DNA of 64,000 bases from VRUE01 sp963748075. Lineage in GTDB: Bacteria > Actinomycetota > Thermoleophilia > Solirubrobacterales > 70-9. A program made the translations under genes and the position numbers. A model generated the notes under the pieces. It was not told where the DNA came from. It did no database searches and saw only the letters and a list, made by a program, of their open reading frames with translations. Below are positions 58,674 through 64,000 of this stretch, in pieces; position 1 is the stretch's first letter; the number at the start of each line of letters is the position of its first letter. The stretch lies in contig CAVVHQ010000010.1 in NCBI GenBank assembly GCA_963748075.1, positions 14,294 to 78,293 on the forward strand, written 5' to 3'.

Positions 58674-60173
58674 CTAGGCGGACTTGCCGCTGCCGCTGAG
58701 GCGCTCGCCGAGCGGGACGACTCCCTCGCGGGCGAAGCGCACCGCGTCGCGCCCGGCCCGCTTCGCCTCGTAGAGGGCGGCGTCGGCCTCCTCCTCCAGC
58801 GATTCGCAGCTCAGCCGCGGGTCGGCGCCGAACGTCGCGATGCCGACGCTGGCGGTGATCGGTGGCACACCCTCCTCGCGCGGCGCGTGCTCGCGGATCG
58901 CCTTGGTGATCGCCTCGGCCACGGACCGCGCCTCGGCGGCGTCGCAATGCGGCAACACGATCGCGAACTCGTCGCCGCCCAGCCGCGCCACCACGTCGGT
59001 GACGCGCATCCGCGACCTCAGCACGCCGGCGATCTCGGCGATCACCCGGTCGCCGACCGGATGCCCAAGGGTGTCGTTGACCCGCTTGAAGTTGTCGAGG
59101 TCGAGCATCAGCAGCGCCGCTTCGCCGCCCTCGCGGCGGTTGCGCGCCATCTCGGTCCGCAGGTCCTCCTCGAAGCGGCGGCGGTTCTTCAACCCGGTCA
59201 GCGGGTCCTGGCTGGCCTGCCGCCGCAGCTCCTGCATCCGCTCGCTGCGGCTCCAGATCAGCACCAGGGCGGCGAGCAGCGCCGCCAGTGAGATACCGAC
59301 GATGCCGATCAGCACCGGCAGGCCGATCCCGGGGCTAGCGGGGTCGCGCACGACCAGCAGCCAGGCCCGATCGGCGATCTGCAGCCGCGCGCCGGCGGCT
59401 TCGTCGCGATCCAGGGAGGGGCCGGTCACGGTCCTGCCGCCCTCGAGGAGCTGCGCGTCGACCTCGTCGGAGAGCGCCGCCGTCGCCGCGGCGCTCAGGT
59501 CGGAGATCCGGAAGGCGCCGGTGGCGAAGCCGACCAGGGCGGCGCGGCGCTGCGCGGGCGTCTTGGTGGGGGCGCCGTCGCGATAGACGGGCCGGAAGAC
59601 GTTGATGCCGGTGCCGCCGAGCGGCAGGCGGATCACCCGGGTCGCGGCCGGCTTGCCGCTGTCGCGGGCACGGCGCAGGACCTCGGCGCGCACCGGGTCC
59701 GCGCCGAGGTCGTAGCCGAGCGGCACGGTCAGCCCGGGGCTGCCGTCGGTCGCCGCGTAGACCAGCGGGAAGTATTCGGCCCGGCGTCCCTCGCGGCGCA
59801 GCGCGCCGAGGCGCGAGCGCGCCTGGATAGCGTGCCCGTGGTTGCGTTCGAAGCGCCGCCGCTGAGAGCCGTCGATGGCCTGCACGAAGGCGGTCGCGCT
59901 GAGGGCGCCGGTGTCGAGGAGCGAGCGGGCGATCACCTGGAACTCGTGCGAGCTGACCCGCTCGTCGGCCTCGAAGAAGGCGGCGGCGCTGGCGAGCTGG
60001 CCGACCGAGAGCGCTGCCCGGGTCTCGACCTGATGGGCCGAGCGGACAGCCTCGCCCCGCTGGGTGCGCGCGAAGTTGTCCGCTTCGCGCGCGTGCACCA
60101 CGAGGGCGATCGCCAGGGAGCCGATCGCGATCGCAGCGACGACCGCGTATCCGAGCCAAAAGCGAAGGCGCAT
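58674..60173 (-). CDS. Diguanylate cyclase with periplasmic CHASE sensor domain
   Basis: The 499-residue protein has a membrane helix at residues 8-28, a CHASE domain between about 60 and 280 (SSHEFQVIARSLL, ATAFVQAIDGSQRRRFE, VYAATDGSPGL), a second helix (IGLPVLIGIVGISLAALLAA) and a GGDEF domain starting ASQDPLTGLKNRRRFEEDL. The active site reads RLGGDEFAIVLP, and an inhibitory RxxD site (RVTD) lies five residues before it, so it should make c-di-GMP with product inhibition. The CHASE ligand is unknown. Confidence 0.95.
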   Translation of the reverse strand: MRLRFWLGYAVVAAIAIGSLAIALVVHAREADNFARTQRGEAVRSAHQVETRAALSVGQLASAAAFFEADERVSSHEFQVIARSLLDTGALSATAFVQAIDGSQRRRFERNHGHAIQARSRLGALRREGRRAEYFPLVYAATDGSPGLTVPLGYDLGADPVRAEVLRRARDSGKPAATRVIRLPLGGTGINVFRPVYRDGAPTKTPAQRRAALVGFATGAFRISDLSAAATAALSDEVDAQLLEGGRTVTGPSLDRDEAAGARLQIADRAWLLVVRDPASPGIGLPVLIGIVGISLAALLAALVLIWSRSERMQELRRQASQDPLTGLKNRRRFEEDLRTEMARNRREGGEAALLMLDLDNFKRVNDTLGHPVGDRVIAEIAGVLRSRMRVTDVVARLGGDEFAIVLPHCDAAEARSVAEAITKAIREHAPREEGVPPITASVGIATFGADPRLSCESLEEEADAALYEAKRAGRDAVRFAREGVVPLGERLSGSGKSA

Positions 60174-60205
60174 GTTCGTATTGTCGGCCAGCCGCTCGCT
60201 TGCCC

Positions 60206-60883
60206 TTACTCGGCAGGAACGTTTGCGAGCGACTCCCAGAGGTAGAGCGAGGCGAGGCTGCGGTGCGGGCGCCAGGCGGCGCCGATCTCCTGGACCCGTT
60301 GCGGCGCCGGCAGCTCCGCCAGCCCATACTCGACCTGCACCGCCTTGCGGATGCCCAGGTCACCGCCGGAGAGCACGTCTGGTCGTTCGAGATGGAAGAT
60401 CAGGAACATCTCGGCGGTCCACCGGCCGAGCCCGCGCACCGCGACGATCTCCTCGACAACCTGCTCGTCCGCCAGCTCGCCGAGCCTGTCCAGCTCCAGC
60501 TCGCCGGAGAGCACATGCGAAGCGAGGTCGCGGAGGTAGGAGACCTTGCGGCCGGAGAGGCCGGCGGCGCGCAGGTCCTCCTCGCTCGCCTCGAGCAGCT
60601 GCTCGGGCGACGGCGTGCTGCCGCCGAACAGCTCGCAGACCCGCCGGTGGATCGTCCGCGCCGCCTTGGTCGAGAGCTGCTGGCCGACGATCGCTCGCAG
60701 CAGAGCGCCGTAGGCGTCCGCCGGCCGCTCCTCGCTGCGCCGCCGCAGTCGCGTCTGCAAGTCGATCTCGCCAACCCGCTCGATCAGCGCCGCCATCGCC
60801 GGGTCGGCGGCGGCCAGCTCGGCTCGCGCGGCGGCTCCGGCCCCCCTCCGGTGCCTGCTGGTTCCGTCGGCTGCTGGTGCCAT
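60206..60883 (-). CDS. DNA-3-methyladenine glycosylase 2-like (AlkA, HhH-GPD)
   Basis: A 225-residue base-excision repair enzyme with the HhH-GPD fold: YGALLRAIVGQQLSTKAART, LSGRKVSYLRDLA, the hairpin VRGLGRWTAEMFLIF and the catalytic Asp in DVLSGGDLGIRKAV. It removes alkylated purines from DNA. There is no Fe-S cysteine cluster. ATG at 60883 (MAPAADGTSRHRRG) overlaps the region of the divergent small gene, so both share a very compact promoter. Confidence 0.92.
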   Translation of the reverse strand: MAPAADGTSRHRRGAGAAARAELAAADPAMAALIERVGEIDLQTRLRRRSEERPADAYGALLRAIVGQQLSTKAARTIHRRVCELFGGSTPSPEQLLEASEEDLRAAGLSGRKVSYLRDLASHVLSGELELDRLGELADEQVVEEIVAVRGLGRWTAEMFLIFHLERPDVLSGGDLGIRKAVQVEYGLAELPAPQRVQEIGAAWRPHRSLASLYLWESLANVPAE

Positions 60884-60896
60884 GCTCGAGCAGCCT

Positions 60897-61232
60897 ATGG
60901 GTACGAATCGCAAAGAGCTGCTCGAGGCACTGGAGGCCCACTACCGGGGCAGCGGCTGGCGCGTCAAGCGCGGCGAGGACGACACCCTGTTTGCCGACGG
61001 CCCCGGGGGGGTGACCTGGATCGGCAGGGCGGTGGTCGCAGCCGACCTCGAGGACGAAGGCGTCGAGGATCGTTTCAGGGAGCTGGCCGAGCGGCGCATG
61101 GAGGGCGGCGGCGAGCTCTGCCCGTTCGAGCTGCTGCCCAGCGCCGACTGCAAGGACGAGCTGGAGGCCTTGCTGAGCAGGATCGGCATCGCCGACCGCA
61201 GCAACGTGGCTGTCTACGCCTTCGCCGCCTGA
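60897..61232 (+). CDS. Hypothetical protein
   Basis: A 111-residue acidic protein (MGTNRKELLEALEAHYRGSG, then VTWIGRAVVAADLEDEGVED and GELCPFELLPSADCKDELEA). It has no signal peptide or membrane helix; the pattern suggests a small alpha/beta fold. The start could also be ATG 60882, five codons upstream. It is divergent from the alkA-like gene and overlaps the methyltransferase gene tail by 19 bp. I do not recognise the family. Confidence 0.6.
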   Translation: MGTNRKELLEALEAHYRGSGWRVKRGEDDTLFADGPGGVTWIGRAVVAADLEDEGVEDRFRELAERRMEGGGELCPFELLPSADCKDELEALLSRIGIADRSNVAVYAFAA

Positions 61233-63917
61233 GGCGCCTCGCCCGCGTCCTCCTCCGCCACCTTCCCGATCGCGTCGTAGAAGCGCAACACCTCCTCGCG
61301 CGAGTCGTGGATCTCGAACAGGTCGAAGATCTGCTCGTCGATCTCGCCCCGCAAGGCGGCAATGTCGGCGTCCGGATCGGCTTTCAGCGCCTCGACGATC
61401 TGCTCGACTTGTTTGACCACTTCGCTCTCCAGCTTCTTCGATGGTCTGCGGAAGGGAAGCTTCTCGATGTAGCCGATGTCCGCGGTGGCGGTCGTGTTGA
61501 CGATCTTCTTCATAAAGTAGGTGGCAAGTGCCGAGTTCAAGTAACCGAGCAGGAACAGCTCCGAGGTTCCCTCGTCCTTGGTGAAGATCGCACTGCCCTT
61601 GTGACCGAAGATCCAGCCGCCCGGCATGATCCGCGCCGAGACCCTTCCACTGGAGACGACCGAGTAAGTGAGACCGGGCCTGAAGTAGTAGCTGCTGTTC
61701 TGGAAGCGAGGCTTGCGTGCGGTTCCAGATGGAAGCCCGTCCCGGCGCTTGAGCTCTTTGACCGAATCGGCCGACCAGTCGATCGCGACGCCAGGCTCAC
61801 GCCAATACTCACCGAAGCCTTCTCCCTTGGCGAAGGGAACCCAGTGGGGTTTCGATCGCGGAATCCCTTCAACCTGCTGCTTCTCAGGCAGGTCGGTGGC
61901 AAGATCTTCACGTGCAACGACTTGTTCCAAACCAGGAAAGTCCGCGTCGATTCCGGCAAGGAAGCGTTTGTCGTCCGCCGTCGCGAGTCCCTGACGACCC
62001 GTAGCCACGTGACCAACGCGATGAGAGTCACGTGCGGCTGAGAAGACGTCGATCGGCACACCGACGAAGAACGGCGTCTCGGGCAGCGCTTCGTATTCCC
62101 CCTGCCGAAGCTCCCCTACAAGCTCGGGCGCCGGGTTGGGAAAGTCGGCCGGATCGCGGACGTAGTCGACCAGCCGCATTACGTTCTCTTGCCGTACCTT
62201 CTCGTCCGAGCACTTCTCCAGCGTGGTGATCGCCATCCGCGAACTGGAAGCTGACGCCTTCGAAATGCTTGGTGTCGGTGAGCAGGATCTCGACGATCTT
62301 GCAGCGGTCGAGGACGTAGCGGCGGAGCGCGGAGTGGGTCGTCAGCGTACGGAAGCTGTCGTTCGTGATCAGGCAGAGCCTGCCGCCCTCGCGCAGGCGC
62401 TCGATCGCGCTGGCGAAGAACATCGCGTAGGTGTCGCTGTCCCCGGTCGCGACGCTTCCCGCCTTGACGTCGGCGGTCCTGCCGCCGTAGAGCCGTGCGT
62501 AGACCGACTTCTTGTAGTCGGGCTTGCGCGCGCCGTAGGGCGGGTTCCCGACGATCGCGTCGAACTCGATCTCGTCTATCGGCTGGATGTCGTCGATGTC
62601 GCGGTCGCTGCTCACCGCCAGCTCGGCCTCCGCCCTCGGGCGTCCCTCCGCCTCAAGCATCTCGAACGAGAACAGCTCGTCACCGGGTCGCTCGGGCGAG
62701 TGGAGGAGCATGTCGTGGACGTAGAGGTTCGGCTTCGCACGCGTTCCCCACTCGTCAAGCAAGAACATTCGGATCGCCGCCAGCGAGGTGGCGAAGGTGT
62801 CGATGTCGCCGCCGTAGACCTGCTTCTCGATGATCTCGCGATGGGCGTCGGCCACAGTAATGCCTCGCGCACCATGTAGTTCGCGCAGCGCCTGGTAGAT
62901 GCCCTCGAGGAAGTGTCCCGAGCCCATGCAGGGATCGAGGACGCGCGACTCTGCGGTTAGCTCGAGCTTCGAGACCATGTAGTCGACGTCGCCCTGCGGC
63001 GTGTAGAAGGCGCCGAGCTTCGCTTGCTGCGCCTGCCGCCCGCTCTTACCCTCGGCCCCGCGGCGGCGGGAGGAGAGGAGACCCTGGTAGATGTTGCCTA
63101 CGTGCTGGTTGGTGAGCTGGACAAAGCTCTTGGTCGAAAGGTCGTAGACGAGCTCGGCAACCGTGGCCCTGTGGGGACGAAAGGCGTCGTAGGCGTCCTC
63201 GCGATAGACCAGCGGGAACTCCTCCTGGGCGAGGTCAAATGCCACGCGGATCAGCTCGCTCCAGTTGTTCTGGTCTATCACGTGCTCGCGAATCTCGTCC
63301 GTAAGCTCGTCCCGCAGGCCGCGATACGCGGTCTCCTCGCTTGCGTCCCAGTCGCGGGTGGCGTCCTTGATCTTTCTGCGAAGGAGTCCGAGGAAGACGG
63401 CTGCCGTAGTCGGCGTGGTGACAGCTCTCGTCTCGGGCAGAAACTCGCGCAGGATCCGGTAGAAGCCGGTCAGGTCACGCTCCTCGCATAGGTTCAGGAA
63501 GAAGACCTTGTTTAGGTAATTCAGCGCGGCTTGGGTGACCATCTCCTCGATCACGGCTTTTTCCGACGCCTTGGGCACCTCCGCCAGCTTGCGCTGGTAG
63601 AGCCGCCTCATCTGCCGGTGGACCTCTTCGTTAGCCAGTAGCCATTCCCCGAACTTGCTGACGATGCTCGGCGACTCCTTCGCACCGACTATCTGCACAG
63701 CTTGGGCGACGTCCTTGCGCAGATCGTCCTCGATGCGGTCGAGGTGGTACAAAAGGATGTCGAGCAGGCGGTCGGAGTCGACCTCCTCCTTGGCGAACTC
63801 GCCCTTCAGGTGGAATTGGGTGATCCGATTCCAGTCCCAAATCTCGGAGCCCAGCTCCTCGTAGGGCTGCTCCCCGACGAGCGTGCCATCAGCCACCGAG
63901 CGAAGCCTCCACAACAT
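61214..63917 (-). CDS. PglX/Eco57I-like class I DNA (adenine) methyltransferase, frameshifted near its middle-to-end
   Basis: Two minus-strand frames join into about 900 residues. The first has a long helical N-terminal region, then KLGAFYTPQGDVDYMV, SAM motif DPCMGSGHFLEGIY and catalytic NPPYGARKPDYKKS (NPPY), followed by GGRLCLITNDSFR. Near 62236-62242 one extra base shifts it to the frame with PGVAIDWSADSVKELK, NSSYYFRPGLTYSVVSSGRV, GGWIFGHKGSAIF and LLGYLNSALATYFMKKI, the target-recognition region of BREX PglX/type IIG enzymes. The N terminus is uncertain: protein-like sequence (VGKGDDPMPNHRQVIP) continues in another frame to the window edge. No nuclease motif is visible. Confidence 0.82.
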
Positions 63918-64000
63918 CGTTCGCTCCGGCTTGCCGCAATAGAGGATCAGGAAGGGATGACTTGGCGGTGGTTGGGCATCGGATCATCGCCCTTTCCAAC

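Noticed and set aside
1..64000. CRISPR array, prophage structural genes, insertion-sequence transposase
   Set aside because: I saw no regularly spaced direct repeats, no capsid or tail genes and no DDE-type transposase frame in the window.

Overview
The window is a very GC-rich bacterial chromosome segment with frequent GTG/TTG starts, short intergenic gaps and many 4-bp gene overlaps. The gene content (TrpB2-type enzyme, F420-reductase-like protein, DUF5996, DUF4242, CGNR protein, carotenoid oxygenase, GTG-started MMPL) fits a non-Streptomyces actinobacterium, most likely class Thermoleophilia/Solirubrobacterales. That placement is an inference from gene families, not a database match.

Layout. 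0-7.7 kb: Mrp/ApbC (partial), a secreted beta-sandwich protein, cyclophilin, PadR regulator divergent from an RPE65-type carotenoid oxygenase, MMPL exporter divergent from an ArsR regulator with a clear operator between them, and a potassium channel. 7.8-17.9 kb: tRNA-Ser(UGA), an MFS/sugar-lactone oxidase/PLP aldolase cluster, tRNA-Ser(GCU), cytochrome P450, pyruvate kinase, a DUF4143 ATPase, an F420-reductase-like protein and an enoyl-CoA hydratase, ending at an intact tRNA-Arg(ACG).

17.9-31.1 kb is the accessory core. The 3' half of the tRNA-Arg(ACG) recurs three more times in the same orientation (about 21.25, 23.54 and 31.05 kb). Each later copy is embedded in the same larger repeat, made of an upstream arm P with a hairpin and, where preserved, a downstream arm Q. 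These copies divide the region into three cassettes with no visible integrase: (1) an alpha/beta hydrolase, a lipoprotein and an acetyltransferase; (2) a serine beta-lactamase-like hydrolase and an HD protein; (3) a CarH/LitR-type B12 photoreceptor regulator with a divergent operon for two small membrane proteins, an SDR stub, SRPBCC, FAD oxidoreductase, DUF1365 and a cyclopropane-fatty-acid synthase homologue, plus an NAD(P)-binding SDR. P-arm copies without tRNA sequence lie at 33.0 and 36.3 kb. Several repeat copies abut broken genes (multicopper oxidase, beta-propeller, adenylate cyclase).

31.1-50.6 kb mixes metabolic and stress genes (DUF5996, TrpB2, a cyclic-nucleotide-binding/thioredoxin-reductase-like fusion without its redox CxxC, FUSC exporter, SDRs, OsmC, PlsC, DUF1295, HD, NUDIX) with C-terminal gene remnants at 40.7-43.0 kb. 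50.6-57.4 kb holds biotin genes (bioA, bioF, and bioD and bioB with frameshifts) flanking a MarR/DHA2-MFS pair. 57.5-64 kb has a GH3 hydrolase, a CHASE-GGDEF diguanylate cyclase, an AlkA-like glycosylase, and the beginning of a probable defence locus: a PglX/Eco57I-like DNA methyltransferase, also frameshifted and running towards the right edge.

The most noteworthy structure is the serial tRNA-Arg-anchored cassette array with its own repeat module, one cassette of which carries a complete light-responsive (B12) membrane-lipid module. All four single-base frameshifts found are of the same sign and lie between 54.6 and 62.3 kb, so they may be sequence errors rather than biology.
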